Positions 1 to 10,414 of a stretch of DNA of 64,000 nt are shown piece after piece. The stretch is from NCBI GenBank assembly GCA_036417435.1, contig JAZAQT010000221.1, forward strand, positions 372,001 to 436,000, read 5' to 3'. Position numbers and translations under genes: made by a program. The notes beneath the pieces were generated by a model. The model was not told the DNA's origin. It worked only from the letters and a program-made list of their open reading frames with translations, and made no database searches. The first letter of the stretch is position 1. Each line of letters begins with the position of its first letter. This stretch comes from Inia geoffrensis (taxonomy: Eukaryota > Chordata > Mammalia > Artiodactyla > Iniidae).

Positions 1-581
1 CGCTTTCTTGTGAGCTGACCGAAAACCCGAAGAATTGCTTCAGGCCCTAATCTCTTTCCGGCATGGCCCGCTGAGCCTTTGGTGAATTCTTCTTCCTGTA
101 GGGAAATCAGAGTTCAATGTGCCCGTCCAAACACATCGAGTTAGCCGCTCATTGGTCCTCCTTATTCCTGTTCATCTTCCACAGAATTTGCAAACTGTGC
201 CAAACAAGAGGTCAAAGGCACTGACTCTCCAAGTGGGGAGAATGTTAATATCGCATCTGGAACGGCGAACTCGAGTATCAGGGGGCGAAAATGGCGATGA
301 GTTTTAGAAATTATGCCTGATCACTTCGTGGACCATATTCTGGGTTTTCCATGCATATTTTAGCTGAAGGATAAATCCCTTAAACGTGGAGATTTGGGAC
401 CCGTGCAATGGGAACCATGCACCATTACCTCAAAGGGTCTGCATTCCCTCACCAATACTATCAGCCCCAAGTGTCCAGCCTTATCTCTCCCCCAGCTGTG
501 GATGTAGAGGTGGTAAATCCAAGATTCCTCACAAGCACTGAAGGACTTATTTAAGAATTTCTCTCTATTTCACAGTCCTTG

Positions 582-1240
582 TGTTTTGTTTTTCAAATTT
601 ATTTTTATAAGGGGATTTAGCTTATTGACACTGCTGTGTGTATGGTGCTGTACACAAATGATTATCTTATGGAGACCTATAAATGTATGGGTTTTAATTT
701 TCTTCATAGTCAGGCATATTCCTAGGTTTTGAATACGGGGTGTTGAGTCCATTTCGTTGAGCAAGGAGTAGGTGTTGTCTAATATATATTTGGCTTATGG
801 AATGGTATCTGTCCTAATATGAACCTCTGGTTTTATGCAGCCTCCTCACTCTCCTTTCCCCTTAAGCAAGCATAAGTTTCTTTTGTAAATGTGAGACTCT
901 GTTGTGTTTTGTAATGCAGTTCACACGTAGCCGTGTTTACATTCCCGGTATTAGTGATATCTTATGATGTTTCTTTTTCTGTGTGACTTATTTCACTTAG
1001 AATCATCATAACTAAATCCTGTCATTATGCTGCTACTGGTGTGTTGCCATGGATTTCATTGTTGAGTGATATTCCATTGTAGGGATGTACCACAACTTCT
1101 ATATCCATTTTTCTCTTTCTGGGCTATTAAAGTTGTACCATAGTCAAGGATCCCGTACACAGAACAGCCCCAAACTTTGGTGTAGCTGTGTCTTTTTCAT
1201 TTAAATTTTCCGAATCTATAGCACCATAAGTGGAAGTGCC
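582..1240 (-). mobile_element. Degraded LINE-1 3' end (ORF2 C-terminus/3' UTR region), antisense; one copy in every monomer
   Basis: Read on the minus strand, this is an old L1 3' end. The A-rich tail is the complement of 582-610, and the 5' truncation lies near 1240. Recognisable L1 landmarks on the plus strand, in the expected order, are TATTTTTATAA at 600-610, TGCTGTACAC near 650, CATAAGTTTCTTTTGT near 870, AGTGATATCTTATGATG near 951, GACTTATTTCACTTAG near 984, GATATTCCATTGTAGGGATG near 1067 and GTGTCTTTTTCATTTAAATT near 1188. Cetartiodactyl L1 antisense copies show the same order. It is much diverged, with no usable reading frame and no retrotransposition capacity. It lies at about +581 to +1239 of each monomer (for example 2318-2976, 4054-4712, 32980-33638, 62480+581 onward), so it was inserted before the array amplified. 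Confidence 0.85.
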
Positions 1241-1462
1241 CTAGGCTCTCTAGCTTGGTTTTTTCTTTGTTCCAGGAAACACCATCCACTTCTCCAGAGT
1301 GGCTGTTGGCAATTTACATCCCGCCCATCAGCATAACAAGGCTGCCGGTTCTGCACGGCCTGTCCTGCCTCTCTGGATTTTACACTTTTTTCGGACGGCC
1401 CTTTGGATCGGTGGGAAGTGAGACTTCCTTGTAGTGCGGATTATCATTGCAGGCTTGCTTGG
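1241..1462. other. Unassigned satellite segment between L1 piece and palindrome
   Basis: I recognise no transposon or gene here. It contains a strong pyrimidine tract ending in CCAG (about 1258-1275), which looks like a splice acceptor, and the small hairpin at 1414-1428. The TTGG just before the palindrome (1459-1462) may be the outer terminus of the hairpin element. The same segment recurs in every monomer. Confidence 0.5.
1414..1428. repeat. Small hairpin, 6-bp stem with 3-nt loop
   Basis: GGAAGT-GAG-ACTTCC is a perfect 6-bp inverted repeat 35 bp upstream of the large palindrome. It recurs in most monomers but is broken in some: one C is lost in monomers 5 and 8, the left stem is changed in monomer 14, and the right stem is changed in monomer 17. 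It is therefore not strictly maintained, and it may be chance. Confidence 0.4.
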
Positions 1463-1534
1463 TTGGCCAAAAAGGGCGTATGCGTTTTTTCCTGAATCTA
1501 TTCAGGAAAAAACGCATACGCCCTTTTTGGCCAA
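1463..1534. repeat. 72-bp palindrome (36-bp arms), probable mariner-derived hairpin element; one per monomer
   Basis: The arms run TTGGCCAAAAAGGGCGTATG... and meet at GAAT-CT-ATTC. Every base pairs except the central CT in this copy. In 24 of 37 monomers the centre is AT, making all 36 pairs complementary unless an arm is mutated. Copies start at 1463, 3199, 4935, 6671, 8405, 10141, 11877, 13611, 15347, 17083, 18819, 20555, 22289, 24024, 25760, 27496, 29232, 30967, 32703, 34439, 36175, 37910, 39646, 41381, 43117, 44853, 46589, 48325, 50061, 51797, 53533, 55268, 57003, 58738, 60473, 62206 and 63941 (cut). The TTGGCCAAAAAG ends, internal CGT, T-run and CC resemble the short palindromic mariner MITEs of cetartiodactyl genomes. 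No TA target duplication is visible, and the outermost terminal bases are not matched on the right, so this origin is an inference. Confidence 0.9.
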
Positions 1535-2317
1535 GTGCATCACTGTCGAACTGCTGCCTCTTTTCCTACGCTTTCAGAGCAATTCTTATCTACCCCCTGA
1601 TATCTGTTTTCTGCAATTCTGCGTCGCGTTCAAGTCCTCTTCACAGCCTTGCTTCAATAAATTTTTGGATGATAGGGGACATTTGGAACTCTGCAGGATT
1701 GTGAGTTACAGTGCCAAAGATCTCCTTTTCTCAACTCCCTTTCTTGTGAGCTGACCGAAAACCCGAAGAATTGCTTCAGGCCCTAATCTCGTTCCGGCAT
1801 GGCCCGCTGAGCCTTTGGTGAATTCTTCTTCCTGTAGGGAAATCAGAGTTCAATGTGCCCGTCCAAACACATCGAGTTAGCCGCTCATTGGTTCTCCTTA
1901 TTCCTGTTCATCTTCCACAGAATTTGCAAACTGTGCCAAACAAGAGGTCAAAGGCACTGACTCTCCAAGTGGGGAGAATGTTAATATCGCATCTGGAACG
2001 GCGAACTCGAGTATCAGGGGGCGAAAATGGCGATGAGTTTTAGAAATTATGCCTGATCACTTCGTGGACCATATTCTGGGTTTTCCATGCATATTTTAGC
2101 TGAAGGATAAATCCCTTAAACGTGGAGATTTGGGACCCGTGCATTGGGAACCATGCACCATTACCTCAAAGGGTCTGCATTCCCTCACCAATAGTATCAG
2201 CCCCAAGTGTCCAGCCTTATCTCTCCCCCAGCTGTGGATGTAGAGGTGGTAAATCCAAGATTCCTCACAAGCCCTGAAGGACTTATTTAAGAATTTCTCT
2301 CTATTTCACAGTCCTTG
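1535..2317. other. Unassigned CpG-bearing satellite segment spanning the chosen monomer boundary
   Basis: This is the part of the repeat unit between the palindrome and the next L1 piece. I find no recognisable transposon, tRNA-like SINE head or coding potential. By eye there are about 20 CpG dinucleotides in its first 530 bp, against about 7 in the 660-bp L1 piece. It contains an AATAAA at 1656-1661, a GTGAGT at 1701-1706 and the EcoRI and XhoI sites. A pyrimidine tract ending in CACAG lies just before the L1 piece (equivalent to about 557-575 in monomer 1). Confidence 0.5.
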
Positions 2318-3472
2318 TGTTTTGTTTTTCAAATTTATTTTTATAAGGGGATTTAGCTTATTGACACTGCTGTGTGTATGGTGCTGTACACAAATGATTT
2401 TCTTATGGAGACCTATAAATGTATGGGTTTTAATTTTCTTGATAGTCAGGCATATTCCTAGGTTTTGAATACGGGGTGTTGAGTCCATTTCGTTGAGCAA
2501 GGAGTAGGTGTTGTCTAATATATATTTGGCTTATGGAATGGTATCTGTCCTAATATGAACCTCTGGTTTTATGCAGCCTCCTCACTCTCCTTTCCCCTTA
2601 AGCAAGCATAAGTTTCTTTTGTAAATGTGAGACTCTGTTGTGTTTTGTAATGCAGTTCACACGTAGCCGTGTTTACATTCCCGGTATTAGTGATATCTTA
2701 TGATGTTTCTTTTTCTGTGTGACTTATTTCACTTAGAATCATCATAACTAAATCCTGTCATTATGCTGCTACTGGTGTGTTGCCATGGATTTCATTGTTG
2801 AGTGATATTCCATTGTAGGGATGTACCACAACTTCTATATCCATTTTTCTCTTTCTGGGCTATTAAAGTTGTACCATAGTCAAGGATCCCGTACACAGAG
2901 CAGCCCCACACTTTGGTGTAGCTGTGTCTTTTTCATTTAAATTTTCCGAATCTATAGCACCATAAGTGGAAGTGCCCTAGGCTCTCTAGCTTGGTTTTTT
3001 CTTTGTTCCAGGAAACACCATCCACTTCTCCAGAGTGGCTGTTGGCAATTTACATCCCGCCCATCAGCATAACAAGGCTGCCGGTTCTGCACGGCTTGTC
3101 CTGCCTCTCTGGATTTTACACTTTTTTCGGACGGCCCTTTGGATCGGTGGGAAGTGAGACTTCCTTGTAGTGCGGATTTCCATTGCAGGCTTGCTTGGTT
3201 GGCCAAAAAGGGCGTATGCGTTTTTTCCTGAATCTATTCAGGAAAAAACACATACGCCCTTTTTGGCCAAGTGCATCACTGTCGAACTGCTGCCTCTTTT
3301 CCTACGCTTTCAGAGCAATTCTTATCTACCCCCTGATATCTGTTTTCTGCAATTCTGCGTCGCGTTCAAGTCCTCTTCACAGCCTTGCTTCAATAAATTT
3401 TTGGATGATAGGGGTCATTTGGAACTCTGCAGGATTGTGAGTTACAGTGCCAAAGATCTCCTTTTCTCAACT
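1737..3472 (+). repeat. Satellite monomer 2
   Basis: 1,736 bp, left-type. The palindrome (3199-3270, centre CT) has one right-arm mismatch, A at 3250, a CpG-to-CpA change shared with monomer 10. Private variants are CTTGATAGTC near 2439 and CCCCACACTTTGG near 2904. Confidence 0.97.
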
Positions 3473-5208
3473 CGCTTTCTTGTGAGCTGACCGAAAACCC
3501 GAAGAATTGCTTCAGGCCCTAATCTCGTTCCGGCATGGCCCGCTGAGCCTTTGGTGAATTCTTCTTCCTGTAGGGAAATCAGAGTTCAATGTGCCCGTCC
3601 AAACACATCGAGTTAGCCGCTCATTGGTTCTCCTTATTCCTGTTCATCTTCCACAGAATTTGCAAACTGTGCCAAACAAGAGGTCAAAGGCACTGACTCT
3701 CCAAGTGGGGAGAATGTTAATATCGCATCTGGAACGGCGAACTCGAGTATCAGGGGGCAAAAATGGCGATGAGTTTTAGAAATTATGCCTGATCACTTCG
3801 TGGACCATATTCTGGGTTTTCCATGCATATTTTAGCTGAAGGATAAATCCCTTAAACGTGGAGATTTGGGACCCGTGCAATGGGAACCATGCACCATTAC
3901 CTGAAAGGGTCTGCATTCCCTCACCAATAGTATCAGCCCCAAGTGTCCAGCCTTATCTCTCCCCCAGCTGTGGATGTAGAGGTGGTAAATCCAAGATTCC
4001 TCACAAGCCCTGAAGGACTTATTTAAGAATTTCTCTCTATTTCACAGTCCTTGTGTTTTGTTTTTCAAATTTATTTTTATAAGGGGATTTAGCTTATTGA
4101 CACTGCTGTGTGTATGGTGCTGTACACAAATGATTTTCTTATGGAGACCTATAAATGTATGGGTTTTAATTTTCTTCATAGTCAGGCATATTCCTAGGTT
4201 TTGAATACGGGGTGTTGAGTCCATTTCGTTGAGCAAGGAGTAGGTGTTGTCTAATATATATTTGGCTTATGGAATGGTATCTGTCCTAATATGAACCTCT
4301 GGTTTTATGCAGCCTCCTCACTCTCCTTTCCCCTTAAGCAAGCATAAGTTTCTTTTGTAAATGTGAGACTCTGTTGTGTTTTGTAATGCAGTTCACACGT
4401 AGCCGTGTTTACATTCCCGGTATTAGTGATATCTTATGATGTTTCTTTTTCTGTGTGACTTATTTCACTTAGAATCATCATAACTAAATCCTGTCATTAT
4501 GCTGCTACTGGTGTGTTGCCATGGATTTCATTGTTGAGTGATATTCCATTGTAGGGATGTACCACAACTTCTATATCCATTTTTCTCTTTCTGGGCTATT
4601 AAAGTTGTACCATAGTCAAGGATCCCGTACACAGAGCAGCCCCAAACTTTGGTGTAGCTGTGTCTTTTTCATTTAAATTTTCCGAATCTATAGCACCATA
4701 AGTGGAAGTGCCCTAGGCTCTCTAGCTTGGTTTTTTCTTTGTTCCAGGAAACACCATCCTCTTCTCCAGAGTGGCTGTTGGCAATTTACATCCCGCCCAT
4801 CAGCATAACAAGGCTGCCGGTTCTGCACGGCCTGTCCTGCCTCTCTGGATTTTACACTTTTTTCGGACGGCCCTTTGGATCGGTGGGAAGTGAGACTTCC
4901 TTGTAGTGCGGATTTCCATTGCAGGCTTGCTTGGTTGGCCAAAAAGGGCGTATGCGTTTTTTCCTGAATCTATTCAGGAAAAAACTCATACGCCCTTTTT
5001 GGCCAAGTGCATCACTGTCGAACTGCTGCCTCTTTTCCTACGCTTTCAGAGCAATTCTTATCTACCCCCTGATATCTGTTTTCTGCAATTCTGCGTCACG
5101 TTCAAGTCCTCTTCACAGCCTTGCTTCAATAAATTTTTGGATGATAGGGGTCATTTGGAACTCTGCAGGATTGTGAGTTACAGTGCCAAAGATCTCCTTT
5201 TCTCAACT
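3473..5208 (+). repeat. Satellite monomer 3
   Basis: 1,736 bp, left-type. ACCTGAAAGG near 3900 is shared with monomer 11. The palindrome (4935-5006, centre CT) has a private right-arm mismatch, T at 4986. ACCATCCTCTTCTCC near 4752 recurs only in monomer 25. Confidence 0.97.
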
Positions 5209-6944
5209 CGCTTTCTTGTGAGCTGACCGAAAACCCGAAGAATTGCTTCAGGCCCTAATCTCGTTCCGGCATGGCCCGCTGAGCCTTTGGTGAATTCTTC
5301 TTCCTGTAGGGAAATCAGAGTTCAATGTGCCCGTCCAAACACATCGAGTTAGCCGCTCATTGGTTCTCCTTATTCCTGTTCACCTTCCACAGAAATTGCA
5401 AACTGTGCCAAACAACAGGTCAAAGGCACTGACTCTCCAAGTGGGGAGAATGTTAATATCGCATCTGGAACGGCGAACTCGAGTATCAGGGGGCGAAAAT
5501 GGCGATGAGTTTTAGAAATTATGCCTGATCACTTCGTGGACCATATTCTGGGTTTTCCATGCATATTTTAGCTGAAGGATAAATCCCTTAAACATGGAGA
5601 TTTGGGACCCGTGGAATGGGAACCATGCACCATTACCTCAAAGGGTCTGCATTCCCTCACCAGTACTATCAGCCCCAAGTGTCCAGCCTTATCTCTCCCC
5701 CAGCTGTGGATGTAGAGGTGGTAAATCCAAGATTCCTCACAAGCCCTGAAGGACTTATTTAAGAATTTCTCTCTATTTCACAGTCCTTGTGTTTTGTTTT
5801 TCAAATTTATTTTTATAAGGGGATTTAGCTTATTGACACTGCTGTGTGTATGGTGCTGTACACAAATGATTTTCTTATGGAGACCTATAAATGTATGGGT
5901 TTTAATTTTCTTCATAGTCAGGCATATTCCTAGGTTTTGAATACGGGGTGTTGAGTCCATTTCGTTGAGCAAGGAGTAGGTCTTGTCTAATATATATTTG
6001 GCTTATGGAATGGTATCTGTCCTAATATGAACCTCTGGTTTTATGCAGCCTCCCCACTCTCCTTTCCCCTTAAGCAAGCATAAGTTTCTTTTGTAAATGT
6101 GAGACTCTGTTGTGTTTTGTAATGCAGTTCACACGTAGCCGTGTTTACATTCCCGGTAATAGTGATATCTTATGATGTTTCTTTTTCTGTGTGACTTATT
6201 TCACTTAGAATCATCATAACTAAATCCTGTCATTATGCTGCTACTGGTGTGTTGCCATGGATTTCATTGTTGAGTGATATTCCATTGTAGGGATGTACCA
6301 CAACTTCTATATCCATTTTTCTCTTTCTGGGCTATTAAAGTTGTACCATAGTCAAGGATCCCGTACACAGAGCAGCCCCAAACTTTGGTGTGGCTGTGTC
6401 TTTTTCATTTAAATTTTCCGAATCTATAGCACCATAAGTGGAAGTGCCCTAGGCTCTCTAGCTTGGTTTTTTCTTTGTTCCAGGAAACACCATCCACTTC
6501 TCCAGAGTGGCTGTTGGCAATTTACATCCCGCCCATCAGCATAACAAGGCTGCCGGTTCTCCACGGCCTGTCCTGCCTCTCTGGATTTTACACATTTTTC
6601 GGACGGCCCTTTGGATCCGTGGGAAGTGAGACTTCCTTGTAGTGCGGATTTCCATTGCAGGCTTGCTTGGTTGGCCAAAAAGGGCGTATGCGTTTTTTCC
6701 TGAATCTATTCAGGAAAAAACGCATACGCCCTTTTTGGCCAAGTGCATCACTGTCGAACTGCTGCCTCTTTTCCTACGCTTTCAGAGCAATTCTTATCTA
6801 CCCCCTGATATCTGTTTTCTGCAATTCTGCGTCGCGTTCAAGTCCTCTTCACAGCCTTCCTTCAATAAATTTTTGGATGATAGGGGTCATTTGGAACTCT
6901 GCAGGATTGTGAGTTACAGTGCCAAAGATCTCCTTTTCTCAACT
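5209..6944 (+). repeat. Satellite monomer 4
   Basis: 1,736 bp. The first monomer with right-type AAATTGCAAAC. It shares TTAAACATGG, ACCAGTACTATC and GGTAATAGTG with monomer 7. It has an extra BamHI site at 6613-6618. Palindrome 6671-6742, centre CT. Confidence 0.97.
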
Positions 6945-8678
6945 CGCTTTCTTGTGAGCTGACCGAAAACCCGAAGAATTGCTTCAGGCCCTAATCTCGT
7001 TCCGGCATGGCCCGCTGAGCCTTTGGTGAATTCTTCTTCCTGTAGGGAAATCAGAGTTCAATGTGCCCGTCCAAACACATCGAGTTAGCCGCTCATTGGT
7101 TCTCCTTATTCCTGTTCATCTTCCACAGAAATTGCAAACTGTGCGAAACAAGAGGTCAAAGGCACTGACTCTCCAAGTGGGGAGAATGTTAATATCGCAT
7201 CTGGAACGGCGAACTCGAGTACCAGGGGGCGAAAATGGCGATGAGTTTTAAAATTTTGCCTGGTCACTTCGTGGACCATATTCTGGGTTTTCCATGCATA
7301 TTTTAGCTGAAGGATAAATCCCTTAAACGTTGAGATTTGGGACCCGTGCAATGGGAACCATGCACCATTACCTCAAAGGGTTTGCATTCCCTCACCAATA
7401 GCATCAGCCCCAACTGTCCAGCCTTATCTCTCCCCCAGCTGTGGATGTAGAGGTGGTAAATCCAAGATTCCTCACAAGCCCTGAAGTACTTATTTAAGAA
7501 TTTCTCTCTATTTAACATTCCTTGTGTTTTGTTTTTCAAATTTATTTTTATAAGGGGATTTAGCTTATTGACACTGCTGTGTGTATGGTGCTGTACACAA
7601 ATGATTTTCTTATGGAGACCTATAAATGTATGGGTTTTAATTTTCTTCATAGTCAGGTATATTCCTAGGTTTTGAATACGGGGCGTTGAGTCCATATGGT
7701 TGAGCGAGGAGTAGGTCTTGTCTAATATATATTTGGCTTATGGAATGGTATCTGTCCTAATGTCAACCTCTGGTTTTATGCAGCCTCCGCACTCTCCTTT
7801 ACCCTTAAGCAAGCCTAAGTTTCTTTTGTAAATGTGAGACTCTGTTGTGTTTTGAAATGCAGCTCACGCGTAGCCGTGTTTACATTCCCGGTATTAGTGA
7901 TATCTTATGATGTTTCTTTTTCTGTGTGACTTATTTCACTTAGAATCATCATAACTAAATCCTCTCATTATGCTGCTACTGGTCTGTTGCCATTGATTTC
8001 ATTGTTGAGTGATATTCCATTGTAGGGATGTACCACAACTTCTATATCCATTTTTCTCTTTCTCGGCTATTAAAGTTGTACCATAGTCAAGGATCCCGTA
8101 CACAGAGCAGCCCCAAACTTTGGTGTGGCTGTGTCTTTTTCATTTAAATTTTCCGAATCTATAGCACCATAAGTGGAAGTGCCCTAGGCTCTCTAGCTTG
8201 GTTTTTTCTTTGTTCCAGGAAACACCATCCACTTCTCCAGAGTGGCTGTTGGCAATTTACATCCCGCCCATCAGCATAACAAGGCTGCCGGTTCTCCACG
8301 GCCTGTCCTGCCTCTCTGGATTTTACACTTTTTTCGGACGGCCCTTTGGATCGGTGGGAAGTGAGACTTCTTGTAGTGCGGATTTCCATTGCAGGCTTGC
8401 TTGGTTGGCCAAAAAGGGCGTATGCGTTTTTTCCTGAATATATTCAGGAAAAAACGCATACGCCCTTTTTGGCCAAGTGCATCACTGTCGAACTGCTGCC
8501 TCTTTTCCTACGCTTTCAGAGCAATTCTTATCTACCCCCTGATATCTGTTTTCTGCAATTCTGCGTCGCGTTCAAGTCCTCTTCACAGCCTTCCTTCAAT
8601 AAATTTTTGGATGATAGGGGTCATTTGTAACTCTGCAGGATTGTGAGTTACAGTGCCAAAGATCTCCTTTTCTCAACT
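6945..8678 (+). repeat. Satellite monomer 5 (divergent L1 haplotype)
   Basis: 1,734 bp, with two 1-bp deletions, one near 7250 and one near 8370, both shared with monomer 8. It carries the divergent haplotype from about 7245 to 8065 (for example CCATATGGTTGAGCGAGG near 7692 and TTTACCCTTAAGCAAGCC near 7799). Palindrome 8405-8476, centre AT, perfect. Confidence 0.97.
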
Positions 8679-10414
8679 CGCTTTCTTGTGAGCTGACCGA
8701 AAACCCGAAGAATTGCTTCAGGCCCTAATCTCGTTCCGGCATGGCCCGCTGAGCCTTTGGTGAATTCTTCTTCCTGTAGGGAAATCAGAGTTCAATGTGC
8801 CCGTCCAAACACATCGAGTTAGCCGCTCATTGGTCCTCCTTATTCCTGTTCATCTTCCACAGAATTTGCAAACTGTGCCAAACAACAGGTCAAAGGCACT
8901 GACTCTCCAAGTGGGGAGAATGTTAATATCGCATCTGGAACGGCGAACTCGAGTATCAGGGGGCGAAAATGGCGATGAGTTTTAGAAATTATGCCTGATC
9001 ACTTCGTGGACCATATTCTGGGTTTTCCATGCATATTTTAGCTGAAGGATAAATCCCTTAAACGTGGAGATTTGGGACCCGTGCAATGGGAACCATGCAC
9101 CATTACCTCAAAGGGTCTGCATTCCCTCACCAATACTATCAGCCCCAAGTGTCCAGCCTTATCTCTCCCCCAGCTGTGGATGTAGAGGTGGTAAATCCAA
9201 GATTCCTCACAAGCCCTGAAGGACTTATTTAAGAATTTCTCTCTATTTCACAGTCCTTGTGTTTTGTTTTTCAAATTTATTTTTATAAGGGGATTTAGCT
9301 TATTGACACTGCTGTGTGTATGGTGCTGTACACAAATGATTTTCTTATGGAGACCTATAAATGTATGGGTTTTAATTTTCTTCATAGTCAGGCATATTCC
9401 TAGGTTTTGAATACGGGGTGTTGAGTCCATTTCGTTGAGCAAGGAGTAGGTGTTGTCTAATATATATTTGGCTTATGGAATGGTATCTGTCCTAATATGA
9501 ACCTCTGGTTTTATGCAGCCTCCTCACTCTCCTTTCCCCTTAAGCAAGCATAAGTTTCTTTTGTAAATGTGAGACTCTGTTGTGTTTTGTAATGCAGTTC
9601 ACACGTAGCCGTGTTTACATTCCCGGTATTAGTGATATCTTATGATGTTTCTTTTTCTGTGTGACTTATTTCACTTAGAATCATCATAACTAAGTCCTGT
9701 CATTATGCTGCTACTGGTGTGTTGCCATGGATTTCATTGTTGAGTGATATTCCATTGTAGGGATGTACCACAACTTCTATATCCATTTTTCTCTTTCTGG
9801 GCTATTAAAGTTGTACCATAGTCAAGGATCCCGTACACAGAGCAGCCCCAAACTTTGGTGTAGCTGTGTCTTTTTCATTTAAATTTTCCGAATCTATAGC
9901 ACCATAAGTGGAAGTGCCCTAGGCTCTCTAGCTTGGTTTTTTCTTTGTTCCAGGAAACACCATCCACTTCTCCAGAGTGGCTGTTGGCAATTTACATCCC
10001 GTCCATCAGCATAACAAGGCTGCCGGTTCTGCACGGCCTGTCCTGCCTCTCTGGATTTTACACTTTTTTCGGACGGCCCTTTGGATCGGTGGGAAGTGAG
10101 ACTTCCTTGTAGTGCGGATTTCCATTGCAGGCTTGCTTGGTTGGCCAAAAAGGGCGTATGCGTTTTTTCCTGAATCTATTCAGGAAAAAACGCATACGCC
10201 CTTTTTGGCCAAGTGCATCACTGTCGAACTGCTGCCTCTTTTCCTACGCTTTCAGAGCAATTCTTATCTACCCCCTGATATCTGTTTTCTGCAATTCTGC
10301 GTCGCGTTCAAGTCCTCTTCACAGCCTTGCTTCAATAAATTTTTGGATGATAGGGGTCATTTGGAACTCTGCAGGATTGTGAGTTACAGTGCCAAAGATC
10401 TCCTTTTCTCAACT
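8679..10414 (+). repeat. Satellite monomer 6
   Basis: 1,736 bp, left-type. CTAAGTCCTG near 9691 and CCCGTCCATC near 9998 are shared with monomer 9. AACAACAGG near 8881 is shared with monomer 4. Palindrome 10141-10212, centre CT. Confidence 0.97.

Larger units (their letters stand above)
1..1736 (+). repeat. Satellite monomer 1
   Basis: 1,736 bp if the window start is taken as phase zero. Left-type variants include AATTTGCAAAC (about 184) and GTAGCTGTG. Private variants are CTCTTTCCGG near 53, GCACTGAAGG near 534 and GGATTATCATTG near 1438. It ends in ACTCCCT, shared only with the end of monomer 9. Palindrome centre CT. Confidence 0.97.

Noticed and set aside
1..581. SINE (tRNA-derived) or LTR origin for the unassigned segment
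   Set aside because: I could not find an A/B box pair, a tRNA-like head, or TG...CA long terminal repeat ends, so no family is assigned.
675..690. TATAAA in CCTATAAATG as a promoter
   Set aside because: It lies in AT-rich L1-derived sequence with no other promoter feature, so it is likely chance.
570..764. Minus-strand 64-residue frame in most monomers
   Set aside because: It lies in the L1 3' UTR-like region and its tail. It is not homologous in frame to L1 ORF2, and it is broken or extended in other monomers.
731..768. Possible CENP-B box near GAATACGGGG and TTCGTTGAG
   Set aside because: The two halves of the motif (TTCG and A-NN-CGGG) occur here but in the wrong order and spacing. I found no site with all core positions elsewhere in the monomer.
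1463..1534. Bacterial-style terminator or CRISPR-like repeat
   Set aside because: The spacing is 1.7 kb, the flanks are constant satellite rather than unique spacers, and the surrounding DNA is mammalian.
1434..1754. A 106-residue open frame, and an overlapping 85-residue frame, repeated in nearly every monomer
   Set aside because: Both lack an ATG start at the front, read through the palindrome, and persist only because monomers are near-identical. The two frames overlap the same bases and show no known domain.
2952..3206. Minus-strand 84-residue open frame repeated per monomer
   Set aside because: It begins at a TTG inside the palindrome arm, crosses non-coding satellite, and is absent or broken in several monomers.
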